Assembly: GCA_964564545.1 (NCBI GenBank)
Contig: CAZMBP010000124.1
Span: 62,001 to 126,000 of the forward strand
DNA: 64,000 nt
Direction of reading: 5' to 3'
Origin: CAJQQY01 sp964564545
Lineage (GTDB): Bacteria > Bacteroidota > Bacteroidia > Chitinophagales > Saprospiraceae
Under the pieces are notes generated by a model. That model was not told the DNA's origin. It did no database searches and was given only the letters and a program-made list of their open reading frames with translations. Made by a program: the position numbers and the translations under genes. Positions 26,866 through 36,852 of the stretch are shown here, piece by piece. Every line of letters starts with the position of its first letter. Position 1 is the first letter of the stretch.

Positions 26866-26905
26866 AGGTATCGGATAACTTAAAGTTATCCGATACCTTT
26901 TTTAT
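26866..26905 (+). terminator. Strong intrinsic terminator of the PKD gene
   Basis: A perfect 15-bp stem (26866-26880 with 26884-26898, core AGGTATCGGATAACT), a 3-nt loop and a T-tract follow the stop codon at 26837. Its 5' arm shares AGGTATCGGATA with the hairpin at 58163-58196. Confidence 0.9.
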
Positions 26906-26908
26906 AAT

Positions 26909-27556
26909 TTATCTAGTAAACAAATACTTAATTTCCACACCTTCTATTTCTTCCATATCCTCAACTTCTTCCACTCGAACTTGAGCAATCCCCGCTTTGA
27001 TCAAAATCATTTTTTCTTCTAATTCACTTTTGGGAATAGCGATTTGAATTTTTCCAATATTACCAAAATCTTGGCTGACAATTTCGACTTCTAATTTTTT
27101 GAGAGTATTCATGACTTGACTCATCAAGGCGTAATCGAAGGTGATTTGGAAAATATCATCCAAAGATTTTTCGATGATGTTAGCATTTTCTAAAGCAAGT
27201 TGTGCACTTGTTCGATAGGCGTTGATTAATCCAGAAGTTCCCAATTTAGTTCCTCCAAAATATCGAACCACTACGATAAAAACATTGGTTAATCCAAAAC
27301 TATCAATCTGTCCTAGGATCGGTCGACCAGCTGTTCCAGAAGGTTCTCCATCATCATTTGCTCGGAAATTATTTTTATCTAAACCTAGTCGAAAAGCATA
27401 ACAATGATGTCTTGCTTTGAAATGTTCCTTCTTGACTTCTTCTAGCTGGCTCTGCCATTCTTCTTCAGAATAAGCAGGGAAAGCGTAACCGTAAAATTTA
27501 CTTCCACGATCTTTGAATTCGCTGATGCTGGAGGAGGAAATGGTTTTGTAATTCAT
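26909..27556 (-). CDS. YigZ/IMPACT family protein
   Basis: A 215-residue cytoplasmic protein of the YigZ/IMPACT (UPF0029) family. The signature lies in the N-terminal domain: DDGEPSGTAGRPIL at about residues 68-81, followed by VVVRYFGGTKLGTSGLINAY. The C-terminal ferredoxin-like domain, about 140-215, is also present, giving the normal full length. The bacterial proteins have no settled biochemical role; eukaryotic IMPACT affects translation control through Gcn1. It converges with the PKD gene, separated by the terminator at 26866-26905. Confidence 0.93.
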   Translation of the reverse strand: MNYKTISSSSISEFKDRGSKFYGYAFPAYSEEEWQSQLEEVKKEHFKARHHCYAFRLGLDKNNFRANDDGEPSGTAGRPILGQIDSFGLTNVFIVVVRYFGGTKLGTSGLINAYRTSAQLALENANIIEKSLDDIFQITFDYALMSQVMNTLKKLEVEIVSQDFGNIGKIQIAIPKSELEEKMILIKAGIAQVRVEEVEDMEEIEGVEIKYLFTR

Positions 27557-27575
27557 TAGTTATGGTTGAGTTTTG

Positions 27576-27702
27576 TTGAATATCGAATATCGAACAAGGA
27601 TTTATGATTTGAGAAGTTTTACGATAATTATCTGGATTTTTCTATGAGAAGTATCGTCGAACTTCTCAAATCCTTGTTCTTAAATCGTTATTCGATATTC
27701 AA
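27576..27702. repeat. Long imperfect inverted repeat with 51-base arms
   Basis: Arms 27576-27626 and 27652-27702 align as imperfect reverse complements: both start TTGAATATCGAATA, share AACAAGGATTT out of step, and share ATTTGAGAAGTT and ACGATA. The 25-base centre is AT-rich. It fills the gap between two minus-strand genes. Confidence 0.65.
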
Positions 27703-27706
27703 TATC

Positions 27707-28204
27707 TTAGAACAATTTACTTCCCTTCGCTGCCCACCAAGGATGAACCTCAATCAACAATCGTCCTGCTTGAACAGCAGGATCCATTGCCGCTAATCGC
27801 TCTGCTTCCTCTTTATCAGGCACACTAAAAACGATAATTCCTTGAATATCCGTTTCCGCATCTTGCCCAAATGGACCAATCATACAAGCTCTTTTTTCAT
27901 CAGCCAATTTTCCTAAATGAGCCATATGAGCTGCTTGGATTTTATCAGCCTCTTCCTTTGGTTGATCTCTTTTCGGACCTTCTTTTAGGAATGCGATGAA
28001 GTATTTCTTCATGATGTAAGTTACATCACCTTCAGGCATTTCGAAAGTTTCAAAAAGTGAATCAGGGTAGGGAAGGAGCACATGATCAGATTCATGAGTA
28101 TGAAGTTCTGAAGATTCTGCTTGCACTTGATTGATAGCTTGTTTGGGTTTGTTTTCGCAAGCAAAAATTAGAAAAGGAAAAATGAGGAAGAGTAGGTTTT
28201 TCAT
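27707..28204 (-). CDS. YCII-domain lipoprotein
   Basis: A 165-residue lipoprotein. I chose the ATG at 28204 because it opens a lipoprotein signal (MKNLLFLIFPFLIFACENK, lipobox IFAC); an in-frame ATG 42 bases upstream would displace it. The YCII-related domain spans about residues 70-155, with YFIAFLKEGP, HMAHLGKLADEKRACMIGPF and the IVFSVPDKEEAERLAAMDPAV helix. YCII proteins are small dimeric folds with a His-Asp pair, proposed as enzymes or stress proteins. Outer-membrane or periplasmic placement is less common for the family. It follows the C92 peptidase-like lipoprotein gene by 82 bases. Confidence 0.85.
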   Translation of the reverse strand: MKNLLFLIFPFLIFACENKPKQAINQVQAESSELHTHESDHVLLPYPDSLFETFEMPEGDVTYIMKKYFIAFLKEGPKRDQPKEEADKIQAAHMAHLGKLADEKRACMIGPFGQDAETDIQGIIVFSVPDKEEAERLAAMDPAVQAGRLLIEVHPWWAAKGSKLF

Positions 28205-28286
28205 TGGAGGATTTTTTATAAGTGTCAATTTCAATGACAATAGCAAATTAGTAGATAATTGCTATTGTCATTAAAATTGTAAATAA

Positions 28287-29012
28287 TTATTTTTTATAGC
28301 CTTCCGGTTTTCCATAGGCATGGACAATATCGATGTGTGGAGAACGAGAAATTCCCCCAGGATTTAATCCAGGTTCATCTTCTGGAATTGCTATTCCTAA
28401 ATCATTAAAGTAAGTTTCCCAAGCAGGGAAAGTTGCCTTTGTATCAGGATCTTTAAAAGTCATTTTTTGTAACTCAAAAACTGGTTGTCCACCATTCGCT
28501 TCCATGAAAGCTGTGTACAATAATTCAGAGCAATAATAACTATCATTCAACATATTGAAACTACTATCATAAGCACTTCCCACTTTGGATTGAGCTACTC
28601 TAATTGCTTGTGGAATGAGCGATTGTTTTTCTTTTTTTAATCTTCCGACGAGTACTTTGCTTTTGTTATCCCCATCCATAGAGCGATTGAAAAATTCACC
28701 TGTAGGAGTAACTTTAACTCCTTTCTCGACAGCTTCGATTACGGCAAGCGCATTGGTTCCGATTGGTACTACCATTCCCACATGTGAAAGTCTTGCACCA
28801 TCAATTCCAAAAGTAACTTTTTCTATCGCTTCGCAAAATGACCCACAATCTCCATCTTGAAAAAGTAAATCACCAGCTTGCAAATCAAAAGTTTTGTGGT
28901 TAAAAACATTTGCAATAGGAGCAGGTCCATCCTTTGGTTGGTCTTTTTTATCAGAGCTACATGCAGTCAATGAAAAAATTAAAAGTAAGGCAAAAATTGT
29001 CTTTACGTTCAT
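28287..29012 (-). CDS. YiiX-like NlpC/P60-type cysteine hydrolase lipoprotein
   Basis: A 241-residue lipoprotein with lipobox LTAC (Cys18). The domain resembles the permuted NlpC/P60 papain-like family of YiiX/YebB (peptidase family C92). AGDLLFQDGDCG opens the fold, the catalytic histidine is His77 in RLSHVGMV, and the catalytic cysteine is Cys161 in YYCSELLYTAF. Permuted order (His before Cys) is diagnostic. Members are thought to cleave amide or ester bonds in cell wall or lipid substrates at the envelope. The C-terminal 45 residues carry a Pro-rich extension. Confidence 0.87.
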   Translation of the reverse strand: MNVKTIFALLLIFSLTACSSDKKDQPKDGPAPIANVFNHKTFDLQAGDLLFQDGDCGSFCEAIEKVTFGIDGARLSHVGMVVPIGTNALAVIEAVEKGVKVTPTGEFFNRSMDGDNKSKVLVGRLKKEKQSLIPQAIRVAQSKVGSAYDSSFNMLNDSYYCSELLYTAFMEANGGQPVFELQKMTFKDPDTKATFPAWETYFNDLGIAIPEDEPGLNPGGISRSPHIDIVHAYGKPEGYKK

Positions 29013-29154
29013 TTAGATATTAATTTTAAAGTATGATAATTAGGATTTTTTTAATGAAAATCTAAGGTAAGAAAAGTAGAATTAAATTCTCAGATTTGCT
29101 TTTTTTCAAATTAAAATTTTACTTATTCATGATTTAAAAAACATCAGTAGTTAC

Positions 29155-29194
29155 AACAAAAAACCTTCCAGAACTTCAAGTCCTGGAAGGTTTA
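29155..29194 (-). terminator. Intrinsic terminator of the 2511-residue PKD gene
   Basis: AAACCTTCCAG (29161-29171) and CTGGAAGGTTT (29183-29193) form an 11-bp stem. On the minus strand it is followed by a run of T residues. It lies 20 bases past the stop codon. Confidence 0.85.
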
Positions 29195-29213
29195 ATTTTT
29201 CTAAGGAAATAAT

Positions 29214-32200
29214 TTACCTCAGTAAAGTAACCGATCCCATTGTTTTATATCCTCCATTCTTTTTCTTTTCACCTTGCCACACAGTTCCATCGTCGAATAC
29301 TGCATAAACTTTCCAAACATAAACATCTTGTGCCATCAATTTCCCTCTGACTCTTCCATCCCAAGATTCGACTGGTTGACCCTCTGCAAGTTCTTGCGTC
29401 TCCCAAAGTAACTGACCATAAGGTGAGAAAATTTGCAAATGATATTCTTTTAAACCAACTCCTGCTGGTTTGAAAACTCTCACATCTCCAAGCCCTTGTT
29501 CAGGTGAAAAAGCATTTGGAACAAATAACCCTTTGATCGTTTTTGGAATAAAATTAATCAAGGTATCATCAACACAACCAAACTCTGTACTTGCTTCCAA
29601 GTAAATTTGTTTGTTACCATTATTGAAAAAACGATGTCTTGGATTTACTGCTTGAGAAGTTCCCCCATCTGAAAATTCCCAGTAATAATTATCTGCATTT
29701 TCTGAGAGGTTAATCATTTGAAATTCACCATCATTGGTTCCAGAAGTTGCTTCGTCGATTTCGAAATTCGCAAATGGTGTAATGTGAACATTAATCAATT
29801 CCTCTAATCTTACAGTATCAAAACAGGCATCATCAATTGAAACAACTAACTGAACATCATACAGTCCATTTTCCTCATAAATATTAATTGGGTTTTCTTC
29901 TTCCGAAATATTTCCATTTCCAAAGTCCCAATAGAAATTATTACTTCCGGTAGAAGTATTTCTAAAAGTAACTTCCATTGGTTCACAACCTTCTTTATCT
30001 TCCACTTCAAAGTTGGCTTCAGGTTCAGGATAAATAGTCAAATCTTGAAGTGCAGTATCCGCACATGAAAATTGATTGGTAGCAATTAATTCAACTGAGT
30101 ATTCTCCAGCTTCAGTATAAACATTTGAAGGATTAGTATTTGGAGTAGTCAATCCATTTCCAAAATTCCAAGTGTAACCAGTTGCACCTGATGATTGATT
30201 CTCAAAATCAATGGTCGCTGGCAATCCACAAAGTGAAGCTCTTTCGTATGCAAAAGCTGCTTCTGCTGTTGGGTGAACAATTATATTTGAAAGTGTAGTA
30301 TCATTAAAACATCCATTGATATCTGTGGCGATTAAAGTTACTTCATAAGTTCCAACTTCATTGTATAGGTGTTTTGGACTTTCTTCGATTGAAGTGTTAC
30401 CATCTCCAAAACTCCATTCATAAAAAATCGTTCCTTGTGAGCTATTGTACAATTCAATTTCGAAAGGAACACAACCACTATATTCTGCTGGTTCAAAACT
30501 CGCATTTGGCAAATCCATTACAATTACTGTACTGCTGTATGTAGCCGGACATTGATTGTAAATTGAAATTCCTTGTAGAGTAACCGTATATTCTCCTGGT
30601 TCCGTAAAAATGTGTTCAGGTTGATTTAATTGAGAAGTTTGACCATCTCCGAAGTCCCAGTAATTTCCAGAAGTATTGATCGAGCTATTAGAAAATTGAA
30701 TTGGTTGATTTAAACAAACATAACTTGGATGAGTAAATTCTACCTCTGGTGCTGGGTAAACAGTAACCTTCATTGAAGTTGTATCATATCCACAATCACT
30801 TCCTGCAAATTGAATAATGGTATATTCTCCTGGTTCTGTAAATGTATGAGTTGGTTGCAATTGTGAAGATGAATTTCCATCTCCAAATGTCCAATCAATC
30901 GTTGCACCTGGAGTTGCGAAATTGTAAAAATCAACGGTAAGTGGTTGACAACCAGATAACTGTGAAGCGCCTGCCAATGCTTGAACATCTGGTGGTGTAA
31001 CTACTATTTCTGTAGTGGCTGTATCTGATCCACAGACATTTGAAGAAACTAAAGTAACTGTATAAACTTCGATAGTGGTATCTGCGATATAAGTCTGTGT
31101 TTCTGGAAGTACTCCAGTTGAGGTATTTCCATTTCCATAATCCCAGTAAAAATCAGTAGCGGCTCCTACAGAGATATTGGCAAATTCCATAATTACTGGT
31201 GAGCAGTCTGTCTGTGGTGATAACCCGATATTTGCAACTGGTTGAGGAGTTACGGTTACGACATCTTGGTAAGTACTACTTCCACATTGGTTGGTGGTGG
31301 TTAAAGTAATTACGTAAGCAGTATCATTAATTCCGTTTTCAAAATAGACAATACCTGGATTTTCTAGCGTACTACTATTTTGATTATCTCCGAAAGTCCA
31401 GTTGTAAGTCAAGTCTACTCCGAAACTTAAATTTGTCAAAGTCAATTCCAAACCAACACATGCCTCTGAAGTATCTGGTTGGAAATAAGCTACAGGAACA
31501 TCAGTCACTACAATCGTATCTGAAACTTCTCCAACACATCCATGCTCATTTTCAACTTCTAAAGTTACGACATAAGTTCCAACCACATCATAAGCATAAC
31601 TTGGAGAAAAATCTGTTGATGTGTTTCCATCTCCAAAGTCCCAAGAAGCTGAATAATTTGCTGGAGATAAGTTTTCAAAATTAACTACCTCATTTCTACA
31701 AACTAAATGTGGCATATTGAATGTTGGATCTTCCATTGGGAAAACCGTCATTAGTTTTGCATCAGAAATAACACATCCTGATAATTCATCCGTATAAGTA
31801 TAAGTCAAAACGTGATCACCTACTTGCGCAATTGAAGGATCGAAGATTCCATTTTCTCCATCAATAATTCCATTTCCAGTCCAAATTCCACCAGCTGGTG
31901 AATAGCCTGATAAAGCGAAATAATCATAAGTAAAACAAGTCGTCTCATCTGGTCCAGCAGTTACATAACTTAGGTCAATTACTAAAATCGTTTTAGTATC
32001 TTCAACAAAACAACTTCCAGATCCAAATTGATAAGTGATGGTATGTAATCCTTCTCCTGCAACAACTGGATCAAAAGTACCAGCATTGGCATCTGTGATT
32101 CCTGCTCCACTCCATGTTCCATTGGCCGGTATAAAATCACCTAATTGATGAACACCTTGATCGATACAAAGTGTATCATTTGGTCCTGCGTCAATAACTT

Positions 32201-35200
32201 CAGGATCGATGATGTTTACAATGATGGTATCTGAATTAGTACAATCTGTATTAGGATTAGTGTAAGTATAAATGATATCATAAGTTCCAACTCCACTTGA
32301 GTAGAATGGATTGAAAACTCCATTTGCTCCATCGACAATTCCATCTCCCGACCAAGTTCCACCTGCAGGTGTCGCTGGATCTAAAACTATATTTCCTTCT
32401 TGATTACAAAAAGTAATATCATCTCCAGCGTCAACAATTGGCAATGGTTTGATTGTAACGATTACGTCATCAGAGTTAATACAACCTTCACTATTAGTAA
32501 AAGAATAAGTTAAGGTATAATCACCTGGAGTATTTGAAGCGTAGAACGTTCCATTTTGAGCATCGATAATTCCTGTTCCAGTCCAAGTTCCTCCTGCAGG
32601 AAAACCAACTAAATCAAAATTAGGTTCTCCAAAACAAATTTCCTGATCTTGCCCTGCATCTACATAGGGTAACTCATTAACGATGATCACGATGTCATCC
32701 CAAACTTGACAATTGGCATTACCAACTGTATAAGTTAAAGTATGAGTTCCATCTCCTGCAAGCGTTGGATCAAATGTATTTCCAACTAATCCTGTACTTC
32801 CATTTGCAATCCACGTTCCACCAGCAGGTGAAGAAATATTTCCTAAATCAATAATTCCATAGTCCATACAAATTTCCATATCAGGTCCCGCATCAATAGA
32901 TTGAGATGATGTAACTGTGATTGTAGAAACTATTTCATTTGTACAACCATTTCCATCTGTATAAGAATAAGTTACATTGTAAGTTCCAATTCCTCCAGCT
33001 ACTTGCGGATCAAATTGGTTACTACTAACACCTTGACCGCTCCAAGTTCCACCAATTGGGGAAGCATATGGAAGAGAAACTAATCCAGGAGTGTTACAGT
33101 ATGTTGTATCATTGGTCGTTAATGTTGGAAGTGGATTTACCGAAACTAAAAGGTTATCAGAATTTTCACATCCATTATTATCTTGGTAAGTATAAGTGAA
33201 TGAAAAATTACCAGAACCAGAAGCTGTTGCATCAAAAATATTGACTGCTAAAACACCTCCATTATTACTTGTCCAAGTTCCTCCATATGGAGAAGCAGAT
33301 AGGACAATTGATTTTTCACTTTCACAAACTTCAAAATCATCCATAGTAGTTACCACCGGAAGAGGATTAATGGTGATTTCAATTTCATCACTTACTTGAC
33401 AATTTCCACTTCCAAAAAAATAAGTTAAAGTATGCGTTCCAACTCCCGCGGTAAATGGATTAAAAGAATTTCCATTCAATCCTGCGCTTCCGTTGGAATT
33501 CCATGTTCCACCAGAAGGAGAAGCCATTTGACTCAAATCAATCAGTCCTGCATCAATACAAACTTCAAAATCACTTCCTGCATTTACATTATCAGGAGAA
33601 ATTACACTTGCCATAATTGTTGTGTTATTTTCACAACCATTTCCATCTGTATATGTATAAGTTAAAATATAATTGCCCTCTCCTAAACTATTTGGATCAA
33701 ATTGATTTCCTACAACTCCAACTCCTGACCAATTGCCACCACTTGGATTTGCATTAGGTAAATCAACTAAACCAGGAGTATTACAATAAGAAGTATCATT
33801 GACTAAAATTGTTGGAAGCGAGAAAACTTCAATATCTATGCTTGCTGAATTTGAACACAAGGTATTCATGTCAGTATAAAAATAAGTCAAAGTGTGAACT
33901 CCAACTCCTGCCACATCTGGTGCAAAGTTATTTCCAGAAACTCCATTTCCAGACCATGAACCTCCTGTCGGATTTACCCCACTTAAGTCAACCTCAGTTC
34001 CATTGAGACAAGATCCATTTAAGTTAGGAAGAGTAATGTTAGGTAAACCTACCACTTCAATAATTTTAGTATCTGAAGTTTCACAAACTCCTGCTCCAAA
34101 TGTATAAGTTACTACATGGATTCCAACTCCAGCCACAGCTGGATCAAAAATATTACTTCCAACTGTGATTCCATTTCCACTCCAAGTTCCACCAACTGGT
34201 GTACCAGTTGAAATCGGAAATGCATTATCATTCACACAATATTCTTCATCCATTCCCGCATCTGCTACATCATTAGGAACTATAGACATTACTTTTGTAT
34301 CACTATTGGCACAGCCAGTATTTGGATCAACATAACTATATGTCAAAGTATAATTTCCTAATCCTGGAGTATTTCCAGCATTAAAAACACCCATTGGCGT
34401 CACTCCTGTTCCAGTCCAAGTTCCTCCTAAAGGAGAGAACCCAGTTAGATTAATATCAAATGGATTTTCACAAATAGATTGATCTAATCCTGCATCTACA
34501 TCAGGTCGATCATTAATGATGACAATTTTGGTACTTGTATTTGTACAGTTATTTCCATCTGTATAACTGTAAATTAAATTATAAACACCTGGCCCTGATG
34601 CACCTGGATCAACATAGGCATTTCCAATAATTACGGCTCCATTATTTGTGCTCCAAGTTCCTCCTGATGGAGTTGCACCTGTTAATTCGAGCAAAGTCTC
34701 ATATACACAAGCTTCTTGATCTGGCCCAGCATCTGTTGGTGTCAAATCCAAAACAGTAACCACCATGGTTTCAGTCAAACTACAGTTTCCATCTAAGTAA
34801 CTGTAAGTCAAGGTGTTATCTCCAATGTTGTTGTTTCCTGGATTAAAAAAGCCATTAGGAGAAACACCAGTTCCTGACCAAGATCCTCCAGATGGAGTTG
34901 CCGTTACATAAAATGAAGCATCATTTTTACAAACTGTTTGATCAGGCATCATAGTAATATTGCCTGGAGCTTGAACATTGAATGTTTGTGTCGAAGTACT
35001 TTGTCCACATTGGTTAGTGGCAGTTACACTTACGGTATATGTTCCAGTTGAACCATAATAAATACCAGTAGGATATGCTCCTGAAAAAGAGGAAGGAGAT
35101 CCTCCTGGGAAACTCCATTCAATAGATGAAAATGTTCCATTGTTGGCGTTGTAGTTTATATCAGAAGCATCAAAATCTAAAGTGGCCGTTTCACAATAAT

Positions 35201-36749
35201 CATTTAATGGATTTAAAATAATTTCTGGAGCTGCTGCAATTACTAAAGTCGTATCCCAAATTGAAGCATCACAAAAATTACTAGTCAACAAACTCACATT
35301 ATAGTTTCCTGGCTCTGTAAAATTCACGATGATATCTTCTGTCGTAAAAGTTGAAGTATCCATAAAGTTCCATCCACCTGCAGGACTAATATTCCAAACA
35401 TAATTCAAACTATCACCTTGAGATTCATTTTCAAAAGTTGCTACTGTAGATACACATTCATCTGCACCTGGTGAGGCTGCTGTTACTAAATTAACAATGG
35501 CTGAGGAAACTGGATCTCCAAAAACTGAAAAAGTTTGACTAACTACTCCCGATCCACAAGAAGGACTATTTAAACTCATGGTGATGGTGTAATCTCCAGG
35601 CGTATAAAATACCACAACGATTTCATCTGACCCAAAAAAGTTTCCAGAGATAACTTCCCAATCCACACCAGGAACTCCAGGTGTAATATTCCAAGTCGGT
35701 GGCAAACTAGTACAGGTTGAAGGATTTCCACTAGATACTTCTCCTAATCCACCTGAGTCATTTGTGAAAGTATATTCCTCTCCTTCACATGTCGCAGTTG
35801 GTTCATCGATTAAAATTTCTAATTCTGGTGGTGTGCTTACTTCAATAGGTTCAATGGTTGCTTGTGAAGATCCACAAGGATTTGTTGCTTCAATTTGAAC
35901 ATCATAAGCATTTTCGTAATTACCAGTTGAAGTAGTTAATCCACATGATGATTCTAAAAAAGTATAAGTGAAAGCAGCTGGGACATTACTTTGATTATAA
36001 GTTGCGACCAACTGACCACTCACATAAACATTATAAATTGTCCCTGTAGGATTATTAGCAGTATTTGTAATTGGAAAATCGACAGTTGCAGGTGCACAAA
36101 GTCCAGTTGTATTTCCTGGAGTGGCTAATCCGACTGAAGGATTTCCTCCATTATAAAAAGTATAATTTTGTGTGGCGGTACATCCATTTGAAGTTTGAAC
36201 AGTAAGTATGATATTATAATATCCAAATCCTGAATAATTATGCGAAATAAAATTCGTCCCCGGAAATGTAGTATTATCATAAACATCTGAAGTTCCATCT
36301 CCCCAGTCAAAAGTATAACTCACATTATTAGAGAAGGTGGAAGAAGCATTATAAATATCAAGAGTTACATCTGGCAGACTACTACAAACCCTGATCTGAT
36401 CTCCGTCTAATACTCCACTTCCAGGTAATACTCCTATCGTTGGATCAGGTGTAGTTTGTACTGTTACATTTTGTACAGAGCAAAAGCTATTATTTCTAAA
36501 TAATGTGACAGAGAAGGTTGTATTTGAATTTACTTGAGGAAAAGAGAAGGTTACATTTGGACCAGTCGCATCTATATTTCCGTCACCGTCAAAGTCCCAA
36601 GTGTAATTTCCTGAAGGGCTAATTACGTTGAAATTAACAGGTTGTAGGCCACAAACGCTAGTATTAGAAACAGTAAAATTACATTGACTAGAAGCTTGTA
36701 AACTGCTGATTAGAAATGCGATAATTAGAAGTGTATTATTTAATTTCAT
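29214..36749 (-). CDS. Giant PKD and GGTW-repeat adhesin with T9SS C-terminal domain
   Basis: A 2511-residue surface protein. A signal peptide covers residues 1-22 (ending ASS-Q). Residues 25-615 hold PKD/Ig-like domains, including WDFDGDGN and FDWGDGTSD turns. Residues about 616-1670 are 14 tandem Ig-like repeats of 75-80 residues, each with a GGTWSGxGV strand, a FDPxxAGxGxHTLTYxY strand and paired cysteines. Nine canonical PKD domains follow to about 2395 (WDFGDGNTS-type turns). The last 95 residues, from FVPNAFSPEQG to the end, are a T9SS type B/CHU_C-like signal. The PorP/SprF gene lies 103 bases upstream on the same strand, the pairing seen for SprB/SprF, where SprF helps secrete the adhesin. 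A role in adhesion or gliding is inferred. Confidence 0.92.
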   Translation of the reverse strand: MKLNNTLLIIAFLISSLQASSQCNFTVSNTSVCGLQPVNFNVISPSGNYTWDFDGDGNIDATGPNVTFSFPQVNSNTTFSVTLFRNNSFCSVQNVTVQTTPDPTIGVLPGSGVLDGDQIRVCSSLPDVTLDIYNASSTFSNNVSYTFDWGDGTSDVYDNTTFPGTNFISHNYSGFGYYNIILTVQTSNGCTATQNYTFYNGGNPSVGLATPGNTTGLCAPATVDFPITNTANNPTGTIYNVYVSGQLVATYNQSNVPAAFTYTFLESSCGLTTSTGNYENAYDVQIEATNPCGSSQATIEPIEVSTPPELEILIDEPTATCEGEEYTFTNDSGGLGEVSSGNPSTCTSLPPTWNITPGVPGVDWEVISGNFFGSDEIVVVFYTPGDYTITMSLNSPSCGSGVVSQTFSVFGDPVSSAIVNLVTAASPGADECVSTVATFENESQGDSLNYVWNISPAGGWNFMDTSTFTTEDIIVNFTEPGNYNVSLLTSNFCDASIWDTTLVIAAAPEIILNPLNDYCETATLDFDASDINYNANNGTFSSIEWSFPGGSPSSFSGAYPTGIYYGSTGTYTVSVTATNQCGQSTSTQTFNVQAPGNITMMPDQTVCKNDASFYVTATPSGGSWSGTGVSPNGFFNPGNNNIGDNTLTYSYLDGNCSLTETMVVTVLDLTPTDAGPDQEACVYETLLELTGATPSGGTWSTNNGAVIIGNAYVDPGASGPGVYNLIYSYTDGNNCTNTSTKIVIINDRPDVDAGLDQSICENPFDINLTGFSPLGGTWTGTGVTPMGVFNAGNTPGLGNYTLTYSYVDPNTGCANSDTKVMSIVPNDVADAGMDEEYCVNDNAFPISTGTPVGGTWSGNGITVGSNIFDPAVAGVGIHVVTYTFGAGVCETSDTKIIEVVGLPNITLPNLNGSCLNGTEVDLSGVNPTGGSWSGNGVSGNNFAPDVAGVGVHTLTYFYTDMNTLCSNSASIDIEVFSLPTILVNDTSYCNTPGLVDLPNANPSGGNWSGVGVVGNQFDPNSLGEGNYILTYTYTDGNGCENNTTIMASVISPDNVNAGSDFEVCIDAGLIDLSQMASPSGGTWNSNGSAGLNGNSFNPFTAGVGTHTLTYFFGSGNCQVSDEIEITINPLPVVTTMDDFEVCESEKSIVLSASPYGGTWTSNNGGVLAVNIFDATASGSGNFSFTYTYQDNNGCENSDNLLVSVNPLPTLTTNDTTYCNTPGLVSLPYASPIGGTWSGQGVSSNQFDPQVAGGIGTYNVTYSYTDGNGCTNEIVSTITVTSSQSIDAGPDMEICMDYGIIDLGNISSPAGGTWIANGSTGLVGNTFDPTLAGDGTHTLTYTVGNANCQVWDDIVIIVNELPYVDAGQDQEICFGEPNFDLVGFPAGGTWTGTGIIDAQNGTFYASNTPGDYTLTYSFTNSEGCINSDDVIVTIKPLPIVDAGDDITFCNQEGNIVLDPATPAGGTWSGDGIVDGANGVFNPFYSSGVGTYDIIYTYTNPNTDCTNSDTIIVNIIDPEVIDAGPNDTLCIDQGVHQLGDFIPANGTWSGAGITDANAGTFDPVVAGEGLHTITYQFGSGSCFVEDTKTILVIDLSYVTAGPDETTCFTYDYFALSGYSPAGGIWTGNGIIDGENGIFDPSIAQVGDHVLTYTYTDELSGCVISDAKLMTVFPMEDPTFNMPHLVCRNEVVNFENLSPANYSASWDFGDGNTSTDFSPSYAYDVVGTYVVTLEVENEHGCVGEVSDTIVVTDVPVAYFQPDTSEACVGLELTLTNLSFGVDLTYNWTFGDNQNSSTLENPGIVYFENGINDTAYVITLTTTNQCGSSTYQDVVTVTPQPVANIGLSPQTDCSPVIMEFANISVGAATDFYWDYGNGNTSTGVLPETQTYIADTTIEVYTVTLVSSNVCGSDTATTEIVVTPPDVQALAGASQLSGCQPLTVDFYNFATPGATIDWTFGDGNSSSQLQPTHTFTEPGEYTIIQFAGSDCGYDTTSMKVTVYPAPEVEFTHPSYVCLNQPIQFSNSSINTSGNYWDFGDGQTSQLNQPEHIFTEPGEYTVTLQGISIYNQCPATYSSTVIVMDLPNASFEPAEYSGCVPFEIELYNSSQGTIFYEWSFGDGNTSIEESPKHLYNEVGTYEVTLIATDINGCFNDTTLSNIIVHPTAEAAFAYERASLCGLPATIDFENQSSGATGYTWNFGNGLTTPNTNPSNVYTEAGEYSVELIATNQFSCADTALQDLTIYPEPEANFEVEDKEGCEPMEVTFRNTSTGSNNFYWDFGNGNISEEENPINIYEENGLYDVQLVVSIDDACFDTVRLEELINVHITPFANFEIDEATSGTNDGEFQMINLSENADNYYWEFSDGGTSQAVNPRHRFFNNGNKQIYLEASTEFGCVDDTLINFIPKTIKGLFVPNAFSPEQGLGDVRVFKPAGVGLKEYHLQIFSPYGQLLWETQELAEGQPVESWDGRVRGKLMAQDVYVWKVYAVFDDGTVWQGEKKKNGGYKTMGSVTLLR
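31741..34901 (-). repeat. Coding array of 14 tandem GGTW repeats
   Basis: Fourteen units of about 225-240 bases encode the Ig-like GGTW repeats of the giant adhesin. Units 6-7 and 9-10 match better than immediate neighbours do: both pairs carry a YCNTPGL lead-in, an NQFDP strand and then a GNxFxPxxAG-GTHTLTY unit. This implies that a block of about three units was duplicated as a whole. Confidence 0.75.
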
Positions 36750-36852
36750 ATGTAAAAAGAAGTTAGTAGGGATATTTTGAATTCAGAATGGGGAATTCTG
36801 GTTTTTGTATTGCTTTGCTCGTAAGTGGTTGATTGTCAATTGATTAAGGTTG

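Noticed and set aside
31433..34006. Plus-strand open frames of 65-83 codons opposite the giant adhesin
   Set aside because: They are shadows of the repetitive minus-strand coding sequence and show no coding composition of their own.
31741..34901. Regular repeats about 230 bases apart suggestive of a CRISPR array
   Set aside because: They encode in-frame Ig-like protein repeats, are far too long, and no cas genes are near.
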